Below are positions 9,737 through 17,257 of a stretch of DNA of 64,000 bases, piece after piece; positions within the stretch are counted from its first letter, which is position 1; every line of letters starts with the position of its first letter. The notes under the pieces are model-generated. The model had not been told where the DNA came from, did not search any database, and worked only from the letters and a program-made list of their open reading frames with translations. This DNA is from Oceanibaculum nanhaiense (GTDB lineage: Bacteria; Pseudomonadota; Alphaproteobacteria; Oceanibaculales; Oceanibaculaceae): the NCBI RefSeq assembly GCF_002148795.1, contig NZ_MPOB01000003.1:310001-374000 (forward strand). Reading direction: 5' to 3'. Both the position numbers and the translations under genes were made by a program.

Positions 9737-10606
9737 TCAGGCCCGGCGGATCGGCATCGTCATGCAGCGCGGCCCGCCGCCACCCATGGTGAACATGGTG
9801 AGGTCCGGGTCCAGCACGTCGAGGCCCAGCGCGCGCAGTTTCGCATTCACGCCCGTCGAGCCGGCGGCGGACAGCACCTTGCCGCCGCCCAGCGCCAGCA
9901 CATTACCGTTCAGCTCCATCGCCTCCTTGTAGCTGACCGGCACCAGTTCGATGCCGAGACCGCGCAGCCAGGCCGCGAAATCGTCGGGCAGCACCTCCAG
10001 GCAGGCCAGCGCCACCTTCTCCGCCGCCATCGCGAACAGCAGATCCATATGCAGGAAATGCTGGGCGAAGGGCTGGCAGCGCACCTGCCACCCCTGCCCT
10101 TCGAACCAGCCGGCAACCTGCCGGGCCGAAGCCTCCTTGGTGCGGTCGCCGCTATAGCCGATCAGCAGCGTGCCGGGCCGCACCAGATGGATGTCGCCGC
10201 CCTCGATGGAGCCGGCGGTGGCCCAGTTCCAGACCGGAATGCCGTGGCCCTGGTAGAAGCGCACGATGGGCGCCACCTCGCCGACCCGCTGCGGGCGGAA
10301 CATCTGCGTCACCAGCACGCCCCAGGGCGTCATCACGTCGGGATCGCGGGTATAGACCTGATAGGGCAGGTTCGGGTCCGGCGCGGCGAAATGACACGTC
10401 ACCCCGGCGCTCTCCAGCGCCTGCACCATCTCGCGGTGCTGCCGCTGCGCCAGTTGCAGATCGAAGGAGGTGCCCCGGCGCAACGTCTCCTCGGCCACGG
10501 AATTGGCCGGAAACCATTTGAAATTACCGGGTTCGCACAGCAGCACATCGGTCAGCAGCCCATAATCGCTGTCGGCGCCATGGGCCAGGGGCGGAGTATC
10601 GGTCAT
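9737..10606 (-). CDS. Arginine deiminase / dimethylargininase-superfamily amidinohydrolase
   Basis: A 289-residue member of the guanidino-group-modifying fold. Active-site elements in order: TRDPDV (residues 86-91), EGGDIH (135-140), the catalytic histidine in HFLHMDLL (H186, with H183 near it) and the nucleophile C281 in GGGGPRCMTMPI. These match arginine deiminases and dimethylarginine dimethylaminohydrolases, which hydrolyse the guanidinium to give citrulline; amidinotransferases share the fold. Substrate cannot be read from sequence. It is transcribed divergently from a class II aldolase-fold gene, about 100 bases between starts, hinting at shared control. Confidence 0.85.
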   Translation of the reverse strand: MTDTPPLAHGADSDYGLLTDVLLCEPGNFKWFPANSVAEETLRRGTSFDLQLAQRQHREMVQALESAGVTCHFAAPDPNLPYQVYTRDPDVMTPWGVLVTQMFRPQRVGEVAPIVRFYQGHGIPVWNWATAGSIEGGDIHLVRPGTLLIGYSGDRTKEASARQVAGWFEGQGWQVRCQPFAQHFLHMDLLFAMAAEKVALACLEVLPDDFAAWLRGLGIELVPVSYKEAMELNGNVLALGGGKVLSAAGSTGVNAKLRALGLDVLDPDLTMFTMGGGGPRCMTMPIRRA

Positions 10607-10708
10607 CGTGGTCGTCCGGTTTCAGATCAAGGAGGTAAAGCAGTAAGTCGGATTGACAGGTTGGGTGCAAGCCCGCACTGTCCAACGCATCTACAATACG
10701 AGGAACGC

Positions 10709-11446
10709 ATGACCGACACGACCTTTTACGAAGCCTCGTTCGAGGAACCCGTCCTGCGCCGCGATATCGCCGCGACCTGCCGGCTGTTCGGCCTGTACCG
10801 GCTGGCCCATATCGATGATGGGCGGATCACGGTCAGAATGCCGGGCGGCGTTCTGGCGAAACCCGACGATGTGGCGTTCGGCGACATGCGCGCCTCCGAC
10901 GCGGTGTTCGTCGCCGATGGGGCGGAGAGCGATCCGGAAGGCCGCGTCGATGCCGATACGCTGGCAGCGCACCGCGCCATCCTGGCGGCCCGGCCGGAGA
11001 TCATGGTGGTGTTCGAGGTGACGGCGGGCGCCGCCGCCGCGGTCGCCTGCGGTCCGGAAGGGCTGCTGCCGATCAGCCAGTTCTCATTGCAGTTCTACAA
11101 CCGCATCGGCACCGAGGAGCTGGCCGGACCGGGCGACAATCTGGCGGCCGGCAAGCGCGCGGCCCATGCGCTGGGCCAGCACCCCGCGCTGATGCGCAAG
11201 GGGCGCGGCATGCTGGTGGTCGGCCGCACCATACCCGAGGTTTTCGTGCTGATGTTCTATCTGGTCCGCTCCTGCCAGGTGCAGGTGCCGGCTGTCACCG
11301 GCGGCGCGGAACTGGTGCTGCCGAGCCATGAGGTCGCCGAATATACCGCCCAGCAATATGAGCGCGATCCGACACCCGGCGGGAAACGGGAATGGCCGGC
11401 GCTGCTGCGCCTGCTGGATCGGACAAACCCCGGATATACGAACTGA
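10709..11446 (+). CDS. Class II aldolase/adducin-fold protein lacking metal-binding histidines
   Basis: The ATG at 10709 gives 245 residues; the frame stays open far upstream but that is antisense to the deiminase gene. The fold is recognisable from AAHRAILAARPEIMVVF, PISQFSLQFYNRIGT and GRGMLVVGRTIPEVFVLMFYL, which line up with class II aldolases. However, the usual HxH zinc ligands after the RPE helix are replaced by FEV (102-104), and the normal N-H-G before LLVVG reads KGRG (164-167). With the zinc site gone, aldol or epimerase chemistry is unlikely. A binding or regulatory role, or a distinct substrate, is inferred. Confidence 0.75.
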   Translation: MTDTTFYEASFEEPVLRRDIAATCRLFGLYRLAHIDDGRITVRMPGGVLAKPDDVAFGDMRASDAVFVADGAESDPEGRVDADTLAAHRAILAARPEIMVVFEVTAGAAAAVACGPEGLLPISQFSLQFYNRIGTEELAGPGDNLAAGKRAAHALGQHPALMRKGRGMLVVGRTIPEVFVLMFYLVRSCQVQVPAVTGGAELVLPSHEVAEYTAQQYERDPTPGGKREWPALLRLLDRTNPGYTN

Positions 11447-11476
11447 GCAGCGAAATGGTTCCTTCACAAATCGATC

Positions 11477-11490
11477 ACATCGATGTGAAA
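11477..11490. promoter_or_regulatory. Perfect 14-bp palindrome TCACATCGATGTGA
   Basis: This perfectly symmetric site lies about 100 bases upstream of the small secreted protein gene and 31 bases after the aldolase-fold gene. It is preceded by TTCACAAATCGA, so TCACA-type half-sites recur. Its symmetry suggests a dimeric regulator, possibly of the CRP/FNR superfamily, but the half-sites point the opposite way to the classical TGTGA-N6-TCACA. Regulator identity is unknown. Confidence 0.45.
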
Positions 11491-11587
11491 AGACGTTGAG
11501 TTTAAAAGGAAATTTTCATCCCCATCTCCTGTTCATCGAGGCCGGCACCCATCGTCGGCTTCACCGAAGAGATCAAGGAGATTTACG

Positions 11588-11935
11588 ATGACCATCCGCA
11601 CTCTGATGAACAAGACCGCCCTTCCCGCCCTTCTGGTTGCCGGCTTCATCGGCCTCGGCGCCGCCGGTGCCAGCGCCGCGCAGGTGACCGCCTGGGGCGC
11701 AAGCGACGCCAGCCCGACCTACCTGAACATGGTCAGCGAGACCCAGCGCTCGCAGGCCGGCATGGTACCCATGGTCGGTGGCAGCCTGCCGGGCGTTGCC
11801 TCGGGCGCCAGCGATGCCGACCCGACCGCCGGTAACCGCAATCTCGCGGTCAATGTGATCGATGGCGACGCCGCGCCGAGCCAGGCTCAGCTGTCGCAGA
11901 ACCCGGCCGCAAATGCCGAGGTCGGCTTTTACTAA
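11588..11935 (+). CDS. Small secreted protein with duplicated GASDAxPT motif
   Basis: 115 residues, not recognised. The start has a good AAGGAGAT ribosome-binding site six bases upstream. Residues 1-30 form a Sec signal peptide (basic start, hydrophobic core LLVAGFIGLGAAG, likely cleavage near ASA-AQ). The mature protein is about 85 residues, rich in Ala, Ser, Asn and Gly, without cysteine. It contains a repeated motif: GASDASPT at 37-44 and GASDADPT at 73-80. It stands alone between a palindromic site and a rho-independent terminator, so it is probably a monocistronic, well-expressed exported protein of unknown role. Confidence 0.8.
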   Translation: MTIRTLMNKTALPALLVAGFIGLGAAGASAAQVTAWGASDASPTYLNMVSETQRSQAGMVPMVGGSLPGVASGASDADPTAGNRNLAVNVIDGDAAPSQAQLSQNPAANAEVGFY

Positions 11936-11990
11936 GCCGCGGCACTGACCCCGGAAACGGGCCCGGAAACGGGAATAGCCGAGTAGACGG

Positions 11991-12020
11991 AAAGGCGGGG
12001 GAAACCCCGCCTTTCTTTTT
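11991..12020 (+). terminator. Rho-independent terminator
   Basis: AAAGGCGGGG, loop GAAA, CCCCGCCTTT, then CTTTTT: a perfect 10-base stem followed by a T tract. It ends the transcript of the small secreted protein gene about 55 bases after its stop. Confidence 0.93.
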
Positions 12021-12022
12021 GC

Positions 12023-12796
12023 CTAATCGCCCACAGGACGCACCGCAAACTGCGTGCGGACCGGCCCGGACAGGCCGGCGATCTCGCGGATCAGCTTCTG
12101 CAGGATGGCGACGCGGAAATCGTCAAAGCCTTCCGCCACCACCAGAAACGCATTCTCCCCGCCGATTACCTGGTTCTCGTAATAGAGATCCAGCTTCAGC
12201 TCGCGCGGTGTCGGCGAGCCGAAAGGCTGCGGCCGGTCGTTCAGGATCGGCAGGCCGTTGATGGTGATGCCCTTGGCAACCGCACGGTCGCGCGCCGGCG
12301 CGGCCTGTACGCCGCGATTGGTCGGCCCGTCGCCGGAAATGTCGATCACCTTACGCTTGGCGTCGAACGGTGCGCGCTCGATCACGCCAACGGAATAATC
12401 GATGGCCGAGCCAATCGCCGTCCACATGGAGCGGTTCAGCGGCTTGCTTTCCAGCAGGCTGGCGAACGCCTCCGCCGTCTCCGGCCCGTCCACCAGCGTC
12501 CAGTCGATCAGCGTCCATTGGAACTCCGCCCCTGCCCATTCGACATAGGCAATGGCGATCTTGCCCTGCTCGCCATCCTGGATGGCGCGGATCACGGCGG
12601 GGTGGCGGATGGCGTCGATATAGCCCTGGCGCTGCTGGCTCATCTCGTGCTCGTCCATGCTGCCGGAAACATCGACCGCCAGCACCAGCACCAGATCGAC
12701 CGCCGGCCCGGCGGCGCGCACCGGGACGGGCAAACTCAGCAGGATGGACAGGACCAGAAGAAACGGGGCCAGAAGAAACGGGAAAAGCAAGCGCAT
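12023..12796 (-). CDS. DUF1194 / von Willebrand factor A-type secreted protein
   Basis: The ATG at 12796, behind GAGAGG, gives 257 residues. Residues 1-28 are a signal peptide (LLFPFLLAPFLLVLSILLSLPVPVRA, of which the core is strongly hydrophobic). A VWA domain begins at once with the metal-adhesion motif DVSGS at 42-46, continuing with QRQGYIDAIRHPAV, GKIAIAYVEWAG and VIDISGDGPTNRG. This is the DUF1194 family of exported alphaproteobacterial proteins; partner and role are unknown. It is convergent with the secreted-protein gene terminator and divergent from the DUF2842 gene. Confidence 0.85.
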   Translation of the reverse strand: MRLLFPFLLAPFLLVLSILLSLPVPVRAAGPAVDLVLVLAVDVSGSMDEHEMSQQRQGYIDAIRHPAVIRAIQDGEQGKIAIAYVEWAGAEFQWTLIDWTLVDGPETAEAFASLLESKPLNRSMWTAIGSAIDYSVGVIERAPFDAKRKVIDISGDGPTNRGVQAAPARDRAVAKGITINGLPILNDRPQPFGSPTPRELKLDLYYENQVIGGENAFLVVAEGFDDFRVAILQKLIREIAGLSGPVRTQFAVRPVGD

Positions 12797-12928
12797 GGCC
12801 AACCTCTCTCTGAGTGGCATTGCCCCTGGTGACTTCCCCGACTTCAGTGTGTGCGAATATAACATTTGCCGCAAGATGGCAGGACAAGCCCCTTGGCGCG
12901 GGCGCATGCACCACCTATCTTCCCCGGC

Positions 12929-13159
12929 ATGTCGCGCGATTTCCTTCCCTTCCGGTGGCGTTCCACCGTGGCCGTACTGCTGATCCTGGTCGGACTGGTG
13001 ATCTATTCCCTGCTCGCCATGGTGGTCGGCACCTATTTCCTGCCGGACCATTGGGCGGCTGAGCTGGGCTTCTATCTGGTGGCCGGCATCGCCTGGGTAT
13101 GGCCCAGCGCCAAGCTGATCGGCTGGGCCGCCAGGACCGACGCCAAACCGCTTCAGTAG
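12929..13159 (+). CDS. DUF2842 small inner-membrane protein
   Basis: 76 residues from an ATG at 12929 (MSRDFLPFRW). There are two hydrophobic helices, STVAVLLILVGLVIYSLLAM and, after the polar FLPDHW, AAELGFYLVAGIAWVWPSAK. The Trp-Pro near the second helix end and the overall size match the DUF2842 family, common in alphaproteobacteria and of unknown function. The frame is open upstream to 12866, but that part overlaps the promoter region of the divergent DUF1194 gene. It ends three bases before the convergent ABC ATPase gene. Confidence 0.75.
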   Translation: MSRDFLPFRWRSTVAVLLILVGLVIYSLLAMVVGTYFLPDHWAAELGFYLVAGIAWVWPSAKLIGWAARTDAKPLQ

Positions 13160-13162
13160 AAT

Positions 13163-15283
13163 TCAGGCCGCGGCGGCGGGATCGTTGCCGTCATCATCTT
13201 CCTTCGTGCTGAAGACCGGCGGCACGTTCCGCAGCTTTTGCAGCGGGATGTGACAGGCGATGCGGTGCCCCTTCTCCGGCTCCAGCACCGGCGGCCTTTC
13301 CTGATCGCAGATATCGCCCAGCTTGCTCGGGCAGCGCGACGCGAAGGGGCAGCCCTTCGGTGTGCTCAGTGCGCTGGGCAGCTCGCCTTCCAGCACGATG
13401 CGGCGCTTTTCGATGGACGTATCCGCGACCGGCACCGCCGACAGCAGCGCCTCGGTATAGGGATGGTAAGGCGGCGAGAACACTTCCTCGGTCGTGCCCT
13501 GCTCCATGATCTGGCCCAGATACATCACGACGATGCGGTCCGCCAGATAGCGCACCACCGACAGGTCATGGCTGATGAACAGCAGGGTCGTGCCGGAATT
13601 ACGCTGAATCTCCATCAGCAGCTGCGTCACCGCCGCCTGCACCGAGACATCCAGCGCCGAGACCGGCTCGTCGGCGATCACCATATCGGGATTGCCGGCG
13701 AAGGCGCGGGCGATGCCGACGCGCTGCTTCTGCCCGCCAGACAGCTGGCGCGGCCGGCGCTTGGCGAAATCGCGCGGCAGCTTCACCATGTCCAGCAGCT
13801 TCAGGACGCGCTGCTCGATCTCCTTCGGATCGCTGGCGACGCCGAACTTGCGGATCACCCGGGCGATCTGACCGCCCACCGTATGGCTGGGGTTCAGCGT
13901 ATCGTTCGGGTTCTGGAACACCATCTGGAGGGAGCCGATCTGCTCCGGTGAACGCTGTTCCACAGGCAGGTCGCCGATATCGTCGCCATTGAAGCGGATA
14001 CGCCCCTCGCTGGCCGTCTCCAGCCCCATCAGCACCTTGGCGAAGGTGGATTTGCCGCAACCGGATTCGCCGACGATGGCGACCGTCTGCTTGCGGCGGG
14101 CATCGAAGCTCAGCGTTTCGTTCGCCTTCACATAGCGGATGGTGCGGCCCTTCAGCAGCGCCAGCAGGGAATTGTCGGACAATTCGTAATATTTGCGCAT
14201 CTCCTCGACGCGCAGCACCCGCTCGCCCGGCGCCATCGGCTCCAGCGTCTCGGCATCGGGTGCATAGGCGCTCCAGTCGATCTCTTCCCAGCGCAGGCAG
14301 CGCACCGCATGCGGACGCGGCGCACCCGAAACCGTCTCCAGCGGGATGCCGCCGGTATCGCAGCGCCCGGACTCGAAATGATCGCAGCGCGGCCCGAAAT
14401 TGCAGCCCTTCGGGCGCTCATGCGGCAAGGGCAGCTGGCCGCGGATCGGCATCAGCGGGCGGGCATACTTGTCCGACCCCGGCATCGGGATCGCGCCGAA
14501 CAGCCCGTGCGTATAGGGATGGCGCGTGGTGGCGAACACCTCGTCGATGCTGCCCTCCTCGATCACCTCGCCGGAATACATCACGAAGACGCGGTCGCAG
14601 GTCTCCCGGATCAGCCCCAGATTGTGCGAGATATAGAGGTTGGAGGTACCGAAATCGCGGCTGAGGTCGGCGATCAGTTCGACGATGCCGGCCTCCACCG
14701 TCACATCCAGCGCCGTCGTCGGTTCGTCCAGCAACAGCAGCGACGGCTTCGACAGCAGCGCCATGGCAATCACCACGCGCTGCTGCTGGCCGCCGGAAAT
14801 CTGGTGCGGATAGGCGTCCAGAATACGCTGCGCATCCGGTAGGCGCACCGCATCCAGCAACTCCGCCGCGCGCTTCATGGCGGTGCGCTCGTCCACGCCC
14901 TCATGGCAGATCGGCACTTCGGCCAGCTGCCTGCCGATGGTCATGGACGGGTTCAGCGCCGCCATCGGCTCCTGATAGACCATGGCGATCTCGCCGCCGC
15001 GCAGCCGGCGCAGCTCGTCCGGCGGCATCTGCACGATATCGCGGCCCCGGAACTTGATGGAGCCGCCGACGATTCCGCCATTGTCGCCCATATAGTTCAT
15101 GATCGCCATGGCGACGGTGGATTTGCCGCAGCCCGATTCGCCCACCAGACCGGCGGTCTCGCCCTCCTTCAGCGTGAGGTTGAAGTCAACCACCGCCGGA
15201 ATCTCGCCGGCGCGGGTGAAGTAGGAGATCGAGAGATTCTCGATCTCCAGTACGGGTGTGTCGCTCTTGCCGTTTATCGCCAT
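13163..15283 (-). CDS. Fused dual ATPase of a peptide/nickel-type ABC importer
   Basis: 706 residues carrying two complete nucleotide-binding domains, equivalent to DppD and DppF joined. The first has Walker A GESGCGKST at 48-56, signature SGGQQQRVVIA and Walker [13 protein letters not shown]. The second repeats GESGCGKST near residue 404, then LSGGQKQRVGIARA and VIADEPVSALD. After each domain there is an oligopeptide-ABC C-terminal region with Cys-rich segments: GCNFGPRCDHFESGRC and GCPFASRCPSKLGDIC. It would energise import through the two adjacent permeases. It is the last gene of a four-gene operon whose binding protein is at 17258-18922. Confidence 0.95.
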   Translation of the reverse strand: MAINGKSDTPVLEIENLSISYFTRAGEIPAVVDFNLTLKEGETAGLVGESGCGKSTVAMAIMNYMGDNGGIVGGSIKFRGRDIVQMPPDELRRLRGGEIAMVYQEPMAALNPSMTIGRQLAEVPICHEGVDERTAMKRAAELLDAVRLPDAQRILDAYPHQISGGQQQRVVIAMALLSKPSLLLLDEPTTALDVTVEAGIVELIADLSRDFGTSNLYISHNLGLIRETCDRVFVMYSGEVIEEGSIDEVFATTRHPYTHGLFGAIPMPGSDKYARPLMPIRGQLPLPHERPKGCNFGPRCDHFESGRCDTGGIPLETVSGAPRPHAVRCLRWEEIDWSAYAPDAETLEPMAPGERVLRVEEMRKYYELSDNSLLALLKGRTIRYVKANETLSFDARRKQTVAIVGESGCGKSTFAKVLMGLETASEGRIRFNGDDIGDLPVEQRSPEQIGSLQMVFQNPNDTLNPSHTVGGQIARVIRKFGVASDPKEIEQRVLKLLDMVKLPRDFAKRRPRQLSGGQKQRVGIARAFAGNPDMVIADEPVSALDVSVQAAVTQLLMEIQRNSGTTLLFISHDLSVVRYLADRIVVMYLGQIMEQGTTEEVFSPPYHPYTEALLSAVPVADTSIEKRRIVLEGELPSALSTPKGCPFASRCPSKLGDICDQERPPVLEPEKGHRIACHIPLQKLRNVPPVFSTKEDDDGNDPAAAA

Positions 15284-15287
15284 TGGT

Positions 15288-16169
15288 TCAGTCCTTCAGC
15301 GATATTTCGCGCAGGCCATCGGCCAGCAGGTTGAAGCCCAGCACCAGCGAGGAGATGGCGATGCAGGGGAAGATCGTCATGTGCGGGAAGACCATCGCCA
15401 TGCCGCGCGTCTCGTTCACCATGCCGCCCCAGTCGGGATCGGGCGGCGGCAGCCCGAGGCCGAGGAACCCGAGCACGCCGATGGTGATGATGACGTAGCC
15501 AAGGCGCAGGCAGCCATCGACGATCAGCGGGCCGCGTGCATTCGGCAGGATCTCCACGAACATGATGTACCAGGCCGATTCGCCACGGGTCTGCGCGGCC
15601 GCCACATAGTCGCGGGTACGCAGATCCAGCACCAGGCCGCGCACGATGCGCATGATGCCCGGCGCGCTGGCGAAGGTGACGGCGATGATGATGTTGATGC
15701 CCGAGGCGCCGAAGGTGGTGATGACCACGACATAGAGCACCAACACCGGGAAGGAGAGGATGATGTCGGCCGCGCGGCTCAGCACATCGTCGATCCAGCC
15801 GCGCTTGTAGCCCGCCGCCAGCCCCATGACGATGCCGACGGCATAGGCGCAGAAGGTGGCGAGCGGCGCGTAGAACAGTACGGTCCTGGCACCCCATACG
15901 AGGCGCGAGAGGATGTCGCGGCCGAGATGGTCGGTGCCGAGCCAGAAGGTGCCGCCATCGGGCGCCGTCACGCCCGGCACCTGGAAGGGCACATATTGCG
16001 AATTCGGCGGATAGGGCGCGATCAGCGGCGCCAGCAGCGCCAGCAGGCACCAGAACAGGATGATGGCAAGGCCGACCGTGCCGACACCGCTTTCGCGGAT
16101 CAGCGCGAGACGGCGCCAGTTACGCAGCAGGAGGCCAGGAGAACGGGTCGGAAGCGCGCTGTCTGTCAT
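15288..16169 (-). CDS. Peptide-type ABC importer permease (DppC-like)
   Basis: 293 residues with an N-terminal transmembrane segment (SGVGTVGLAIILFWCLLALL), the DppC-type LGTDHLGRDILSRLVWGAR segment after it, then about five more helices. The cytoplasmic coupling loop for the ATPase is RTRDYVAAAQTRGESAWYIM followed by ILPNARGPLIV. It pairs with the DppB-like permease to form the membrane channel. The stop lies four bases before the fused ATPase start and the gene begins ten bases after the other permease, so translation is probably coupled. Confidence 0.93.
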   Translation of the reverse strand: MTDSALPTRSPGLLLRNWRRLALIRESGVGTVGLAIILFWCLLALLAPLIAPYPPNSQYVPFQVPGVTAPDGGTFWLGTDHLGRDILSRLVWGARTVLFYAPLATFCAYAVGIVMGLAAGYKRGWIDDVLSRAADIILSFPVLVLYVVVITTFGASGINIIIAVTFASAPGIMRIVRGLVLDLRTRDYVAAAQTRGESAWYIMFVEILPNARGPLIVDGCLRLGYVIITIGVLGFLGLGLPPPDPDWGGMVNETRGMAMVFPHMTIFPCIAISSLVLGFNLLADGLREISLKD

Positions 16170-16179
16170 TGCCGCCTCC

Positions 16180-17112
16180 TCACGCGAACCGGATGCGGGG
16201 ATTGAGATAGGTATAGCCGATATCGGCGATGGTCTGCGTCGTCACCGCGACGAACACGGCCACCATGGCGCAGGCCTGGATCATATAGATGTCCTGGTTG
16301 AGCGAAGCCTCCAGCAGCAGCGCGCCGAAGCCCTTATAGGCAAAGAAGAACTCCACCACGATGACGCCCGACAGCAGCCAGTTGATCTGCAGCATGATGA
16401 CGGTGAAGGGCGCGATCAGCGCGTTGCGCAGCGCATGGCGCAGGATCACCTGATGGTAGGGCAGCCCCTTCAGCACCGCGGTGCGGATATAGGGCGTCTG
16501 CATCACCTCGGCCATCGAGGCGCGGGTCATCCGCACCAGATAGCCGAAGCCGTACAGGAACAGCACCGAAACCGGCAGGATCAGCTGCACCGGATCGAAG
16601 CCGCCGCTCATCGCGCTGGTGCCGGGCAGCCAGCCCAGCGTAAAGACGAAGATGAAGGCCAGCAGCACGGCGCTGGCGAATTCCGGCACCGAGGTGGTGC
16701 CGATGGAGGTCAGCGAGATCACCCGGTCGAGGGCCGAGCCCTCCTTCATGCCGGCCAGCACGCCCAGCGCCAGCGAGGTCGGCACCATGATGGCGTAGGT
16801 CGCCGCCCCCAGAATCGCAGTGTTGCCCAGCCGGTCCCACAGAACGTCGGAAACCGGCACCTTGAAGCGGATGGACTGGCCGAAATCGCCACTGGCGATG
16901 CTGAACAGCCAGTCGAAGTAGCGCACATAGAGCGGCCGGAAATAACCGTTGTTTTCCAGCCAGATATTGCGCTGTTCGATGGAGGTGTAGGGGCCCAGAA
17001 CCTTGACTGCCACCGCCTCGCCATTCACCTCCAGCAGGAGGAACAGCAGGATCGACACCACCAGCATGGTGACGATCATGAAGGCCAATCGCTTGGCCAG
17101 AAAAATCACCAT
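16180..17112 (-). CDS. Peptide-type ABC importer permease (DppB-like)
   Basis: 310 residues. It starts with the family-typical amphipathic and hydrophobic stretch VIFLAKRLAFMIVTMLVVSI, has a periplasmic loop (LENNGYFRPLYVRYFDWLFS), and ends with five further helices. The EAA-like coupling loop reads QTPYIRTAVLKGLPYHQVIL followed by HALRNALIAPFTVI. The C-terminal LNPRIRFA is typical. It forms the channel with the DppC-like neighbour. It is separated from the upstream binding-protein gene by 145 bases containing a strong hairpin, which may lower permease expression relative to the binding protein. Confidence 0.93.
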   Translation of the reverse strand: MVIFLAKRLAFMIVTMLVVSILLFLLLEVNGEAVAVKVLGPYTSIEQRNIWLENNGYFRPLYVRYFDWLFSIASGDFGQSIRFKVPVSDVLWDRLGNTAILGAATYAIMVPTSLALGVLAGMKEGSALDRVISLTSIGTTSVPEFASAVLLAFIFVFTLGWLPGTSAMSGGFDPVQLILPVSVLFLYGFGYLVRMTRASMAEVMQTPYIRTAVLKGLPYHQVILRHALRNALIAPFTVIMLQINWLLSGVIVVEFFFAYKGFGALLLEASLNQDIYMIQACAMVAVFVAVTTQTIADIGYTYLNPRIRFA

Positions 17113-17194
17113 TCTCGATAGTCTCCAGCAGCGGCGGTGCGCACACCCTTTTCCCTAATCCACCCCCGCAAGGGGGGCGGAAAAAGGCCCATCG

Positions 17195-17217
17195 CCCTCC
17201 CCCGGCAAGGGGGAGGG
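17195..17217. repeat. Intercistronic hairpin CCCTCCCCC/GGGGGAGGG
   Basis: Nine-base perfect arms around GGCAA, with a second, weaker C/G hairpin just to the left (about 17161-17180). It lies between the binding-protein gene and its permease gene in the leftward ABC operon. No T tract follows, so it looks like a REP-type stabilising or processing element rather than a terminator. Confidence 0.75.
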
Positions 17218-17257
17218 GTGGGGTTGGCGTCAAGGTGGCACACCGGCCTGCGCACGA

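Noticed and set aside
10653-10697. TTGACA ... TACAAT as a promoter for the aldolase-fold gene
   Set aside because: The two hexamers are about 33 bases apart, much too far for a sigma-70-type promoter.
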